In this document: positions 13,075 through 24,488 of the stretch, piece by piece
Layout: every line of letters starts with the position of its first letter
How positions within the stretch are numbered: the first letter of the stretch is position 1
Assembly (NCBI GenBank): GCA_015178975.1
Contig: WHVD01000004.1
Span: forward strand, 434,001 to 498,000
Reading direction: 5' to 3'
DNA: 64,000 nucleotides
Source: Hysterangium stoloniferum
Taxonomy: Eukaryota; Basidiomycota; Agaricomycetes; Hysterangiales; Hysterangiaceae
Notes under the pieces: model-generated
Told to the model about the DNA's origin: nothing
Databases searched by the model: none
What the model saw: only the letters and a program-made list of their open reading frames with translations
Program-made: the position numbers and the translations under genes

Positions 13075-13804
13075 TGTTAAGATCTAAGCTGGGAAGAGGA
13101 GAAATGCTCTAAGTCAGAGGGCCAAGGATAGGAAATGAGCTAAATTGGGGGACTGATGATAGAGATTGTACTAGTTGGAAGGTCCAACTCTATAACTGTA
13201 GTGGAGCTTGGCTTCAACTTATGTGTTGCACCCTCACACAAACTGTCAGGTTGCTCCAGTATTTCAAACAGAGCAAATAGTATGATATGAGTAGAAATTG
13301 ACACTTAGCTTAATCGACTGGGGGGCTGAATCACTAAGAGTTGAAGAGTAGAGGGTCACAGTGTGCCAAAGACCACTCTTTAAGAATGTAGCAATGAGAG
13401 GAAAAGGTGAAAACTAAGAGGGATTAATCTAAGTCAATATTTGAACTGAAGAACTGTAGTGTACATGAAAAAAGCTTTATACTACAATGAGATGGGTGAT
13501 CAGAAGGCTGATCAGAGAAGCAAAGTGTAGGACAGATCACAGGGAAGTGATGATGAGGTGGGGAGAGATAGAAACAAATGTATATATAGTACTAAGAAAA
13601 CAATACTAGGTGGCAAATAAGAGTATACATGGGGATGGAAATGGAGGAATGGGTGGAGCAGAGATGGAATGGGGTGGGAGTGTACTATAAATGAGTATTG
13701 GGGGTGCTGTGAGGGGTAATGACATGGGTGGAGGCTCCAATAATGAGATGATGAGGGTTCTCTAGTGAAAAAAAAGTCACAGGGGAAATGATGGGATCCT
13801 AACA
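13075..13804 (-). mobile_element. Solo LTR of family A (730 bp) inside an older LTR A
   Basis: It starts TGTTAAGATCTAAGC and ends GGGATCCTAACA. The TSD GCCTG lies at 13070-13074 and 13805-13809. The host LTR continues on both sides: its last 19 bases, ending GGATCCTAACA, are at 13810-13828. It is a clean nested insertion of one family member into another. Confidence 0.88.
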
Positions 13805-13833
13805 GCCTGAAATGATAGGATCCTAACAGACAG

Positions 13834-14238
13834 CTGGCACTTATACTGGATACTACCATATTCAGGTATCATACACTATATAATATCTGGCAGAAGCTCA
13901 TGGAATAAAATGTCACAAGGGGTGAACCCATGGGGGACAAGTCCCCACATATACATCCCACCACTTTCCTCTGTGTCAACAATTCTAAGTATTTACAGGG
14001 CATGTAATCTAACTCAAAGACTTATTTGATTATTTTTAATTATTTATAGTTCTACACTTTTATATACTTTTTGAATTCATTGAAGCTGAAAGACATATGC
14101 AAGTCAGTCTGGGTCAATAATAATGTCCTTAAACACTGCAAGAGCAGTCATATCTGTCTTGGAATATGGTGCACATCACAACTTCTTATCTAGGTGCTTC
14201 CTATAGTTTGCTTCCACAATTTACAGTTCTTACATATT
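13834..14238. other. Spacer between two LTR elements
   Basis: About 400 AT-rich bases without ORFs or recognisable repeats. It is probably the genomic sequence into which element A inserted, since it follows directly on the GACAG duplication. Confidence 0.4.
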
Positions 14239-15061
14239 TGTTATGACCAGAATTCCCACTGGACTCTGGGCATTAACTTTTATGCACCCACACCCTATAC
14301 ACACCGATTGTCAGTTTACTGGAATTCCCGCCGAACTCCATACGTCAGACTTGTCCACATTCGACTTTGTTACATCATGTATCAGTCACTGGAATACCCA
14401 CTGGACTCCATCCCTGTCTATGTCTGACCTCATCCCACGCATCAGTCACTGGACCCTGCTTGAAAAACCCATCATCCCTCTAACTGAGCCCCATTCCCAT
14501 TTTAGTCAAATGACCTGTCATGATTTGGACTCCACTCCCACTCCATTTCCTGTTATGGTTTTTGATTTGTCACGATTCAGACTCCGCTCCGTTCCATCCT
14601 GTTCCTAACACCAAATTTGGTGTTTACTTATCCCGTTTTATGTTTTGCTAGTTTCATTTCATTATTACTGGATTTGGTATGTTATTAATTCCACAGTCTA
14701 TATAGTCTGGCAGATGTTGTACATACAATCTAGTCAGAAAATCGGGTTAGATTCCCCTCAGTGATCTAATACATTTTCTGCTCTAAACTCCTCCTTGAAT
14801 ACACTGCTCATGCTAGTCAGAGCCCATGGGCTCTGGCACATCTATCTCTCTTATTTATCTTGACTCCTGACCTCTCAACCCATGACCTCCAACCTACGAC
14901 CCCCCGACCCACGAACCCCACCCAGACTCCCCAGGATTCCCATCCACCTGTCTGAAATTGGACAACACAATCTCGCGAGGGCACAGCCTATAAGCTGAAG
15001 CCAAGTCCTACTGGATTTCCTGTGGGTTTCTCCAGAAACCCACCATGTACGTACCCTAACA

Positions 15062-17565
15062 GATGCCCTTTGGACTCACCAATGCTCCATCTGTTTTTCA
15101 GCATTTTATCAACAACATTTTCTCTGACATGCTCGATGTATGCGTCATTGTTTACTTGGACAACATTCTTATCTACTCCAAGAATCCTGTGGAACATGAC
15201 AAACAAGTCTGTGAAGTTCTCCAGAGACTCAGACAACGTGGTTTATTCGCAAATGGTAAAAAATGTACTTTTGACACAGATTCTGTGGAATACCTGGGCT
15301 TCATGATGGGACCCGACAGACTCCACATCGATGAAACTAAAGTACAAGTCATCAAAGATTGGCCAGAACCCCAAAAAGTTAAAGATATACAATCCTTCCT
15401 CGGCTTTGCCAATTTTTACTGACAGTTTATCTGTGGATATTCCAACATCACGGTTCTCCTTACCTGTCTTACGTGTAAGGACACTCCATGGAATTTTAAT
15501 GATAAGTGTCAAAAAGCTTTCAATCTTTTAAAAAATTCTTTTTCTTCAGCTCCAATTCTGTCATACTGGAAACCGGACTTCCTGCTCATTGTTGAAACAG
15601 ATGCCTCGGACTATGTGCTTGGAGCCATTCTGTCTATCCAGGACTCCGACGGGGAAGTCCACCCCATGGCTTTTCTGTCCCAGACTTTTACCAGAGCAGA
15701 GCTCAATTACAACATTCATGATAAGGAACTCCTGGCAATTTTTTCAGCTTTCAAAATGTGGCGACACTATTTGGAAGGCTCAGGAGCTCCAATTGATGTT
15801 GTAACAGGTCACAAAAACCTGGAATACTTTTCTACTACAAAATTTTTGACCCACCAGCAGGCCCGCTGGTCTGAATACCTATCCACTTTCAATATGATTA
15901 TCTGCTTTCGACCCAGCCATCTTGGCAGCAAACCCGACACTTTAACTAGATGATGGGACATCTATCCTAAAGAGGGGAGCAATGACTATGCCAGAGTAAA
16001 CCCGCACAACTTGAAACCCATTTTCACAAATCAGCAACTTACTGCATCAGTCTGCACAACTTTCCTCATCCATCCCATTGTCCATGGAATTATCATTATG
16101 GATATTGAGAAGTTACATCAAGATATTCTATCAGCAATACCACTAGACCCAATAACTAAAGCACATTTTGACAATCCCATGGACCCTGGTCAACCCCGGT
16201 CTCTTGATCAGCATGGTTTCATTGGACTTGATGATCACATTTATGTACTGGACTCCAATGGCCTCCACCTCAGGATCCTTCAGTACAAACATGATCATCC
16301 ACTCTCCAGACATTTCAGGTTCAACAAGACTCTATCATTAATAAGAAGAGAATACACTTGGCCCAGACTCTGAGGATTCGTTAAGCACTATTGTAAATCT
16401 TGCACTACTTGTCCATGCTCTAAATCTCAGTGACACAAGCCACATGAGCTTTTGAAACAATTCCCGGTACTGGAACACCCGTGGAATTCCATCTCTATGG
16501 ATTTCATTGAACAACTACCAGACTCCAAAGGCTTTTCTGCCATTCTAGTTGTTGTTGACAGATTCTCAAAACAAGGTATATTCATTTCTACTTATGATAC
16601 CATTACGTCTGTATGGTTAGCAGAACCTTTTATTATCCATGTATTTTCCAAGCATGGAGTTCCATCCCATGTAACTTCCAATTGAGGATCAGAGTTTGTA
16701 TCTCACTTCTTTAGATCCCTCGGGAAATCCTTGGACATGAAATTACATTTCACATCTGGACATCACCCAGAAGGCAACAGACAAACCAAACACGTCAATC
16801 AGACATTGGAACAATACCTCCGTGTATATTGCAACTATCAACAGGACAATTGGAAATCCCTATTACCACTTGCAGAATTTGCTTACAACAATGCACCCTC
16901 AGCCACTACTGGCATTTCCCCGTTCTTTGCAAATAAAGCATATAATCCAAATATTACAGTACATCCAGAATGAAATTTCGCCTCTGCCCATGCTCAAGAG
17001 TTCACCATGGACCTCCACAAGCTCCACAAGGAACTCCGGACCACAATAAAGTCCACCCAAGAGCAATATCAACATTCAGCGGACAAACACCAGATTCCAC
17101 CACCTAACTTCAAAATTGGTGATCAGGTTTTTGTCAAAGCTCAATTCTTTCAGACTACCCATCCATCAAAAAAGCTTGCTAAAAATATTTAGGTCCATTT
17201 GAAATAATAGCACAAGTAGGTTCAGTTTCTTGGACTCTACAGCTTCCAGATAGTATGCACGTGGTACACCTGGTATTTCATGTTCTATGTTAAAGCCTTG
17301 TACTGCTAACACTATCCCAGATCACATGCAATCTCCGCCCCCTCCGGTCATTATTGATGGAGAACCCGAGTTTGAAATCTCACAAATTTTAGATTCGAAA
17401 ATTGACAAGCATTGATGCACTTGTAAACTGCTTTACTTGGTCAAGTGGGTGGGTTACAAGGGCACCGATGAAGAGACTTCATGGATTTTGGCCACGGAAC
17501 TCAGTAATGCCACGGAAATTGTTACTGACTTTCATACAGCTTACCTGCTCAAACCTGGACCACTA
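15062..17565 (+). pseudogene. Gypsy pol pseudogene (RT, RNase H, integrase, chromodomain)
   Basis: Order: RT C-terminal half from MPFGLTNAPSVF, where the YxDD box reads YLDN (second Asp to Asn, near 15162); RNase H (about 15590-15950, with ETDASDYVLG and DKELLAIFSAFKMW); the integrase HHCC zinc region (about 16290-16415); the integrase core (about 16490-16810), where DFIEQLP keeps the first Asp, VTSN replaces the second Asp by Asn, and HPEGNRQ keeps the Glu; a GPF-type C-terminal region (near 17190-17290); and a chromodomain (17420-17530, LLYLVKWVGYKGTDEETSW). Stops and substitutions replace conserved Arg codons: three adjacent Arg positions before the chromodomain now read H-stop-C (near 17411-17419). 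It is not functional. Confidence 0.85.
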
Positions 17566-17759
17566 TCTTCTCTCTGACCACACTCCACGGACTCCATGTT
17601 ACATTTGGACTTATTCTCATTATTCCCTATCGCCCTATGTCTCTCTTTGCTTTACAGGTTCTGACATGTCTTTCAAGTCCTTAAGTGGATTTTCTGCGGA
17701 CTTTGATTTTTATGTTTTCACACTTTACTTTTATTTTCAATAATAATTATTAAGTTTTA

Positions 17760-18480
17760 TTACTTTTCTTCATCTACATTTATGGGGCTATCTTTTTTCA
17801 CCACCTCGGCCATCTCCTCAGGGAGCTCCACTATCTCTGTGGGAACCCCATCCTCATCCGAACTGGCATCCTTGGAACTCCTGATTTGCAGCTCTTCATA
17901 CACATAGCCGCCATACTCTGCCAGGAACTTCCAAAATTCCTCACAGAGCCCACAAAGTTCCCTAGCCACTACCACCTGCACCTTGTTGCTCTTCTGGAGC
18001 AACTCATTTTGGGCCTCGATGCCCTCAGTGATCCACCCTAGGACCTCATCCAAACCTGGAAACCTGTCCGACCTGCTCATTTCCTGTGCCACAGACTGTG
18101 GGCTGCTTGTGAATGAGTGAGCAACCTCACTTTGAGGTGCGCACACTGGAAGCAACCCAGTCCCCACCTGGACTTCTGATTGCAATCTGTGTTCCAGTCA
18201 TTACAACTGGAACACCGCAGGTTGTTCCTCATAGGTAGGTGGACTGGTGCCACTTTCCTTGTCTTCCATAGATGTGGTTAGTTCCCAGATTACCCATGGA
18301 CCTGAGGCTTACCTTTTGGGGGCTCTCTGGCTCCCCCTTGGACTTGGACTCGACCTCTGCCACCTTGTGCTGAAAAAGCCAGTGGAGGGCCTGGTGGTCA
18401 GCATTGGTCTTTGTGGCATTGGCTTTGGACCCATTAATGTCAATGATGGGGGTAATAAAGAAGAAGAAAATTCATTTTTT
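17760..18480 (-). pseudogene. Antisense accessory gene of the family-B chromovirus
   Basis: Minus-strand ORF 18185-17760 encodes about 140 residues: Ser/Gln-rich, then a likely helical segment (EVLGWITEGIEAQNELL), then a strongly acidic tail ending INVDEEK. Upstream, about 18460-18315, is a possible exon with the peptide ADHQALHWLFQHKVAEVE followed by GTAAGC, but stop codons break the join. It faces the end of pol and lies before the 3' LTR, the same position and strand as the antisense gene of element E at 31872-32707. Function is unknown. Similar acidic proteins are frequent in mushroom genomes next to gypsy pol genes (from memory, unverified). Confidence 0.5.
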
Positions 18481-18765
18481 CAATTTTTTATATAGGCTCG
18501 TCACGTCTGAACCTTACCTTCAGATCACGTGACTTTATGACACATATGTGTAACCAACATGACTTTTGACACATGCACATAGCTGACAAAACCTTATCAA
18601 GTTCTAGAGCCTCTTTGGGACTTCGGCATAAAGGGAGGGTACTGTTACAGCTGGAATTCCTGCCGGACTCCAGGCACTAACTTATATACACCTGCACCCT
18701 ATATGCACCAATTGTCAGTTTACCGGCTTTCCTGCAGGTTTCTCTGGAAACCCTCTGTGTACACA

Positions 18766-20231
18766 CTCTTTACACCATTACCCTCATGATTCCCCCAATA
18801 CTTGTTCATAAAGCTAGCAACCTGTTCCATCTCCACTCCATCCACTCCTCTGTTTCCATCTCCACATATACTCTTACTCACCACCTAACATTGTTTTCTT
18901 AGTACCATACATTAGTTTCTATTGCTCCCCACCTCATCATCACTTCCCTTTGATCTGTCCTACAATTCACTTCTCTGATCAGCCTTCTGATCACCCATCT
19001 CAATGTGGTATAAAACTCTTTCCATGTACACTACAGTTCAGCAGTTCAAATATCAACTTAGATTAGCCTCTCTTAGTTTTTTGCCTTACCCTCTCATTGC
19101 TACATTCTTAAGAGTGGTCTTTGGCAAGCTGCGACCTCTACCTCTTGACTCTTAGTGATTCTGTTAGGATACGTACAGGACGGGTCTCCGGAGAAACCCG
19201 CGGGATATCCGGTAGGACTTGGCTTCAGCTTATAGGCTGTGCCCTCGCTAGATTGTGTTGTCCAATTTCAGACGGGTGGACGGGAATCCCGGGGAGTCCA
19301 GGCGGAGGTTGTGGGTCGAGGGTTGGAGGTTGGAGGTTGTGGGTCGTGAGTCGAGGTTGGTGAGAGAGATAGATGCGCTGGAGCCCATGGGCTTCGACTA
19401 GTGTGAGCAGTGTAATTCAAGTAGGAGTTTAGAGTGGAAAATGTATTAGATTACTGGGGGGAATTTAAGCCGATTTTCTGACTGGATTGTATGTACAACA
19501 TCTGCCAGTTTAAATAGACCATGGAGTGAATGACATACCAAATCCAGTAATGATGAAACAAAACAAGCAAAACATAAAACGGGAATAGTAAACACCAAAT
19601 TGGTGTTAGGAATGGGACGGAACGGAGTGGAGTCCGAATAGTGACAAATCATAAACCATAACAGGAAATGGAGTGGAAGTGGAGTCCAAATTGTGACAGG
19701 TCATTTGACTAAAACGGGAACGGGGCTCTGTTAGAGAGGTGATGGGTTTTCTGAACGGGGTCCGGTGACTGATGCGCGGGACGAGGTCGGATGTAGACAG
19801 AGAGGGAGTCCAGTGGGTTTTCTGGTGACTGAAACACAATGTAGCGAAGATGAACGTAGACAAGTCTGACATATGGAGTCCGGTGGGAATTCCAGTAAAC
19901 TGATAATGGGTGTGTATAAGGCACATGTGCGTATAAGTTAGTGTCTGGAGTCTGGCGGGATTTCCGGTTGTAACAGATTAGGCCCTCCAGTCGATTAAGC
20001 TAAGTGTTGAATCTTACTCATATCATACTATCTGCTCTGTTTGAAATACTGGAGCACCCTGACAGTTCATGTGAGGATGCAACACATAAGTTGAAGCCAA
20101 GCTCCACTACAGTTATAGAGTCAGACCTCCTGACTAGTACAATCTCTATTGTTGGCCCCCCAATTAACTCATTTCCCATCATCAGCCCTCTAACTAGAGC
20201 ATTCCCCCTCTTCCCAGCTTAGATCTTAACA
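18766..20231 (+). mobile_element. LTR of family A, 5'-truncated, split by a solo LTR of family B
   Basis: It aligns with the complement of the 730-bp LTR at 13075-13804, lacks the first ~110 bases and ends GATCTTAACA at 20231. It is interrupted at 19161 by the family-B LTR described next. Its left end joins the truncated 3' LTR of the chromovirus, so one deletion probably removed both missing ends. Confidence 0.7.
19162..19975 (-). mobile_element. Solo LTR of family B (814 bp), inverted
   Basis: Its complement starts TGTTACAACC and ends GTATCCTAACA, and matches the copy at 25073-25887 throughout. Flanks are GATTC and GATTA (4 of 5 match), inside an LTR of family A. Because it is a solo LTR, the internal part was lost by LTR-LTR recombination. 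Confidence 0.8.
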
Positions 20232-20410
20232 CTGTCCATAGAGGTGAAGGGCCCACAGGTGAAGGGCCCCATGGCTATTGCTAGGCAGTTGGTGATCAGA
20301 TGATAGATGCTCCTGTCTGTCATAAGGGCTATGGTCTGAGCAGGTGATTGGTTGCTGATGCCAGTCATCTGACAAGGAGTATGAGCAGTCAGTTAGAAAT
20401 TGCAGGTGTC

Positions 20411-21023
20411 CCCTTACAGCTTGGCTTCAACTTATGTGTTGCACACTTGCATGAACTGTTAGGGTACTCCAGTATTTCAGAAGAGCAAGTAGTACAATTT
20501 TTAGGCTGAAGACAATATGTACTTAACTGAGTCAATCAGAAGGCCAAAATGCTATGAGGATAAGAGTTGCAGCTGGCCAACAAAATCTTCAAGAGTATTA
20601 GGAGTACGCAAAGGGGCTTAAACACAAAAGGGGTAATCTAAGTCCATATTTGAACTGGAGAAACTATGGCATACATGAGAGGGTTTTCATACAAAAGTAT
20701 GATGGATAATTGGAAGGCCAATCAAGGAAATGAGAAGTCATGATGGGTCAAAGGAAGTGGGAAAAGGGACAAGGATCAAACTGAGACTAAATGTGATGAA
20801 ACATGAGTATTCTAAAGGTTGTGAGGTGGCAAAAAAACATACATGTCAATGGGTGATGGGAGAGCATCAGGATAGAGATAGGATGGGATGGCCAAAGGGG
20901 TAATCTACAAAGGGTCAGGTGTCAGGGCAGGTGGTGACACTGTGGTCAGACCAATAGTGGGGTGCTGGAGGGCTACAAGAGTAAAATCAAGTTGCAGGGG
21001 TCTGAAATGATAGGATCCTAACA
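20411..21023 (-). mobile_element. LTR of family A, truncated
   Basis: It matches 7575-8202 from GCTTGGCTTCAACTTATG to the end GGATCCTAACA; the first ~100 bases are missing. The 180 bases before it (20232-20410) are unrelated to the other repeats and contain a short duplicated GGTGAAGGGCC motif. Confidence 0.65.
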
Positions 21024-21611
21024 AGTTGAAGCCAAAGGTATGATTGCATACAGGTCCTAACAAGATGTTGACAAAGGAGGGAACTTAGGAGGGTGTTTAT
21101 AATTACTATAATCTTAGATATTTACTAATAAAAGTCTTATTTTTATATAAAACTCCATCTTTCAATAGTGATATATCTATCCTCTGAGACTATTATATTG
21201 TTAACCACCAACCATAAGAAACAATTCTCCATATTACATCCTAAACAATTCAGAGTCAATTAATAGAACCCATTGTATATAATTTCCTTCCTTTTACAGA
21301 TGCCTACTAATACTTTTATTAGTACTTTGTTTTTTAAAAGTTGTAATGTAGTTATTTCCATGTAAAATATGTAAAATATTATTGGAAATTTTTCATCCCA
21401 CAGCTGTCTTTATTAAGTAAAACCGGTATGTTGAATCAAGTAGAAATCTGTTCAGATTGACAGATCCATTCCAAAGTAATACATATGTATTTAGAGGTGC
21501 CAATGATATACATATGCATGGAATGGACTATCTAAAGATATCTATTTTTTAAAAGTATTAGTGTTTCAAACTACTAATTTCTTTTTATTGTCTACTCGTG
21601 TCTGGAAAGAT
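21024..21611. other. AT-rich spacer left of the chromo-transposon
   Basis: Very AT-rich, with no ORF over 60 codons. It may be older transposon debris. I see no similarity to other parts of the window. Confidence 0.4.
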
Positions 21612-21765
21612 TCTTTAGTTTGTAATGCATGAGAGAGTTTAAAACTTTTTAAAAGTTTTAAAAACCAAATTATGTTTGAATCACATCCCAGATGTTTAAA
21701 TGACCTTTAGAGTATATTAGAATTTGGTATACTTAATAGTTTTCAGATATCCTCCAACTGGAAGT

Positions 21766-23745
21766 TTATCAAATTTTTTCTCCCTTCTTTTTCCAGTATT
21801 CATCTATACACTCTGTGGTATCAAAACTCCTCACTCCTTGCCAAGTTACATCTTCATATCCCTTCCACTTTACAAGGTACTCTCTGAACTATCCTTTTCC
21901 TCTATGGTTTATTATTTCCTGTTAAGAACTGAAAACTGACTAATGTCGGTGGCCAACAGGGACCGATCGGAGGGACTTGGCTTCAGCTTATGTGCTGCGC
22001 CCTCGCAAATATCCGTAGGGTGTCCTTAGATTTTGGGCGGGTGAAGACTAATCCTAAGGAGCTCCTTTCGGTGAGATACCGATCAGAACCGAAGGACAAG
22101 TCGAGTGTCGGGCCTAGGGGTCGGGACTGGGAGTGGGCGAGCGCACGCGAAGGCGGATGGGGGGGTTCTTAGTATGGGACTGTTACAGATGTATGAGGGT
22201 ATTCTGAGTCGATATTCTGATTGCCTAGTAACTACAACTACAGCGGGTTCATATACAAGTAACAGGCGTCTAGAAAATACTAATGGGGAGAAGGGCGGAA
22301 AACAGCATTAACAATAAGCTTGACTAGGAACGGGAAGTTTATGATTAGTTCGGAGGCTGATGATAACCGAGAGCGGGATTATGATAAAAAGGAAATAGTT
22401 CAAGGACTACAAATATAGATAGACATATGTGAAACATAAGATTGAATGGATCAACATAATAAAAGGGACATATCAAAAGTTTGACCAGACAATACGAGTT
22501 ATTTTGACTGGGCATAAACGGAGTTTGATCTTCGCAAAAACATATGTCAGCTTTGGGGCCCGATGGTTTCCGAGATGGTGACTTGAAACGTTGATAAGTG
22601 GCGATAACCTCGGGACCGATAGGGTTGCGACACAGTCGTAACATTTCCTCAATTTCATATGCCTCATCTGTCTCATCCATATCTTCATCATCACCTAACT
22701 CCATACTCAGAAAATTTCTTTGAAGCTTGAGCATCTCCTGAGCATTACTTCTACTATCTGTCAATGATGGGAGATTTTCATATGTTTCAATATTTTCATC
22801 TTTCCAGTAGTCAAACTCTGAAGATAACCATGAAGAGTGATGAGGTTGAGGTTGAATACCACCTAAAATTACAAACTTCTTCACATTTAATATGAGACAT
22901 CCAAGCTTTACATCCAAGCTTTAACTGAGTTGTGAATATTTCATCATCAGAAACTCTAACACCTCCTTCATTACTGAGCTTCTTAAATGTGGTAGCCAGC
23001 TCTCCAAAAGTAGCTTCAATCTTAGACCTGAAACTACCAAACATTTTGTTAAAGGTACTCTCTTCCTTTGACAATTCTATACCTTTTGATTTACGTATAG
23101 GTATACAGAAGTTAATCATATCTAATTCTGTATTACTTGTTATCTTTATAAGGTGTAAGGGATATCCCCCATCTAAAGCAATACAATCTAGTTTGTCTAT
23201 ATACTTTTCCAATTTCATCTTTACAAACATGACTCCATCTGAATTATCTTTACAGGGTGCTGACTTTGATGTGAATAGAACCATGCCATTTATATCAATA
23301 CAAACTTGTGTGCAAAGTCCAGATTTCTTGAGTTTATATGAATACATATCTTCACTCTTCTCACAGTTGAGATCCTTTTATCAAGATCATTACCTTGTTT
23401 TTCATAGAATTTTCTAAACACATCATAATAACTACTTCTAGGTATAAAGTTTCCCATATCATTTATGGAACAACCTTGAAGTAGTTGATATAGTATTAAA
23501 AGTCCTTTCTCCACATTTCTATAGGGTCCAGGATAATCTTGGGTGGCAAAGACCACAACAAGGAAGAAAAAGACTGGAATAATACCAAGTCTCTGAAGAA
23601 CAATATCCTTAATGTGACTAATTTTATCAATAGGTTTGATATCAGACCTGTGATGCTTGGATGGCTTGATCTGAGGCCATTCCTTATAAAGGAACTTCCA
23701 TTGTTGGTCCATTAACTTATTAAACTCCTCATTTAGAGGAGACAT
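21766..23745 (-). pseudogene. DDE (Tnp4/Harbinger-like) transposase with C-terminal chromodomain
   Basis: Minus strand. N-terminus (23745-23390): a basic stretch, then a helix-turn-helix-like segment (LYQLLQGCSINDMGNF). Catalytic part (23340-22950): SGLCTQVCIDINGMVLF, the second-Asp motif CIALDGGYP and the Glu motif FGSFRSKIEATFGEL. The segment that carries the first catalytic Asp in related transposases seems deleted at the frame change near 23345. A 13-bp tandem duplication (22897-22909 and 22910-22922) breaks the frame again. An acidic linker leads to YEIEE at about 22650. There LTR C is inserted, and beyond it the same frame resumes with IINHRGKG, one TAG stop, then REYLVKWKGYEDVTW and an acidic helix ending EYWKKK: a chromodomain. 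Superfamily placement (PIF/Harbinger or ISL2EU-like) is inference. Confidence 0.7.
21920..22643 (-). mobile_element. Solo LTR of family C (724 bp)
   Basis: Its complement runs from TGTTACGACTG to CAGTTCTTAACA and matches LTR C at 29763-30490 plus 39578-39606. The exact 5-bp TSD TTTCC lies at 21915-21919 and 22644-22648. It splits the chromodomain codons of the transposase; removing it and one TSD copy restores the frame. Confidence 0.9.
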
Positions 23746-23959
23746 TGATATGGTAAGTATACAATACTAGGCCAATTTAAAAATGTTCAATTTAAGAGAG
23801 ATAATTGAAGTTATTGTTATTCTACTATATGGGTATAATAATGAAAAATGAATTATTCCAACTCTAACTATGTTAGGTAGGATATAAGTGCATATCACTC
23901 TACAATCTTTACAAATCAATGTCTACTTGTTCAACCTCACTCCTTATTAAACCTGCTGA

Positions 23960-24394
23960 TTAAACAGTTTTGTCCCTAACAAAGCAAGAACTAGGGAACC
24001 AAACCCTGATATTCCAACATGTTTTCAGATTACTATTACAGATCCCAAGAACAAAACATACTATATCAATTATGAAAGTTTAGAATTAAGTCCACCCTAC
24101 ACATTTCAAGATAAGGTGGATTTTCCTTTCTTATCTGAAATGGGCTATTACAAGTTTATAGGCCTTGAACCAATACCTTTAATATCATATGACAATGGCA
24201 TACAAATGTATAATGCTGTATTTACTCATCCAAACATGGCAATTATAGATAAAATCACTTTTGAGGTGTTTATATCCTTCAGAAAGGAAATATATGGATA
24301 TGAAGAGAGTGTAGAAGAGAGAGTCGATGAAGTCCCAACATCTTCTGGTTGGTGGAAGGGACTACTTTCTTATTTCTTTGTTTGTTGTTTCTAA
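23960..24394 (+). CDS. Unknown AT-rich ORF of the chromo-transposon
   Basis: Open from 23960 to the stop at 24392-24394; the first in-frame ATG in the track of sense codons is the one in LSEMGYYKF (near 24140), so the true start, perhaps upstream or spliced, is unclear. About 145 codons with features of a real protein: ITITDPKNKTYYINYESL near the start, a long charged stretch (SFRKEIYGYEESVEERVDE) and a hydrophobic, Cys-containing end (WWKGLLSYFFVCCF). I do not recognise a family. It lies 95 bases before the nuclease-like ORF on the same strand, and both may be exons of one gene, since no host-type intergenic spacing separates them. Confidence 0.35.
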   Translation, partial: LNSFVPNKARTREPNPDIPTCFQITITDPKNKTYYINYESLELSPPYTFQDKVDFPFLSEMGYYKFIGLEPIPLISYDNGIQMYNAVFTHPNMAIIDKITFEVFISFRKEIYGYEESVEERVDEVPTSSGWWKGLLSYFFVCCF

Positions 24395-24488
24395 CTGTAT
24401 TATCATTTGACTGTAATTTTAAAAGTTACATTCAATTTAATAGAGAATATTGAAAATTCCTGTATATTAGTTATATGTATGAATCCTA

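Larger units (their letters stand above)
7473..13828 (-). mobile_element. Non-coding LTR element 'A' (TRIM/LARD-like), itself invaded
   Basis: Two copies of a ~730-bp LTR bound it: 7473-8202, and 9225-13828 once its insertions are removed. Ends are TGTTAAGATC and GATCCTAACA. The 5-bp TSD GACAG sits at 7468-7472 and 13829-13833, outside everything nested within, so the whole block is one insertion. The internal part (8203-9224, minus a solo LTR at 8427-9086) is only about 360 bp and has no coding potential, as expected for a TRIM-type element mobilised in trans. The minus orientation is inferred from the LTR motif shared with families B and C (present here as its complement near 7577) and from a purine-rich tract at 8203-8217 read on the minus strand. 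Confidence 0.75.
14239..18765 (+). mobile_element. Decayed Ty3/gypsy chromovirus (family B LTRs)
   Basis: The left LTR (14239-15061, TGTTATGACC to CCCTAACA) abuts the middle of the reverse transcriptase, so gag, protease and the first part of RT are missing. Pol remnants run to about 17565, followed by an antisense accessory gene. A purine-rich tract (AAAGGGAGGGTAC) then precedes the 3' LTR, which begins at 18650 and is cut to ~115 bp where it meets an LTR of family A. I find no matching TSD. The truncation probably arose by deletion. Confidence 0.75.

Noticed and set aside
14234..15066. TSD for the left LTR of the family-B chromovirus
   Set aside because: Flanks ATATT and GATGC do not match, consistent with a deletion that joined the LTR to mid-RT.
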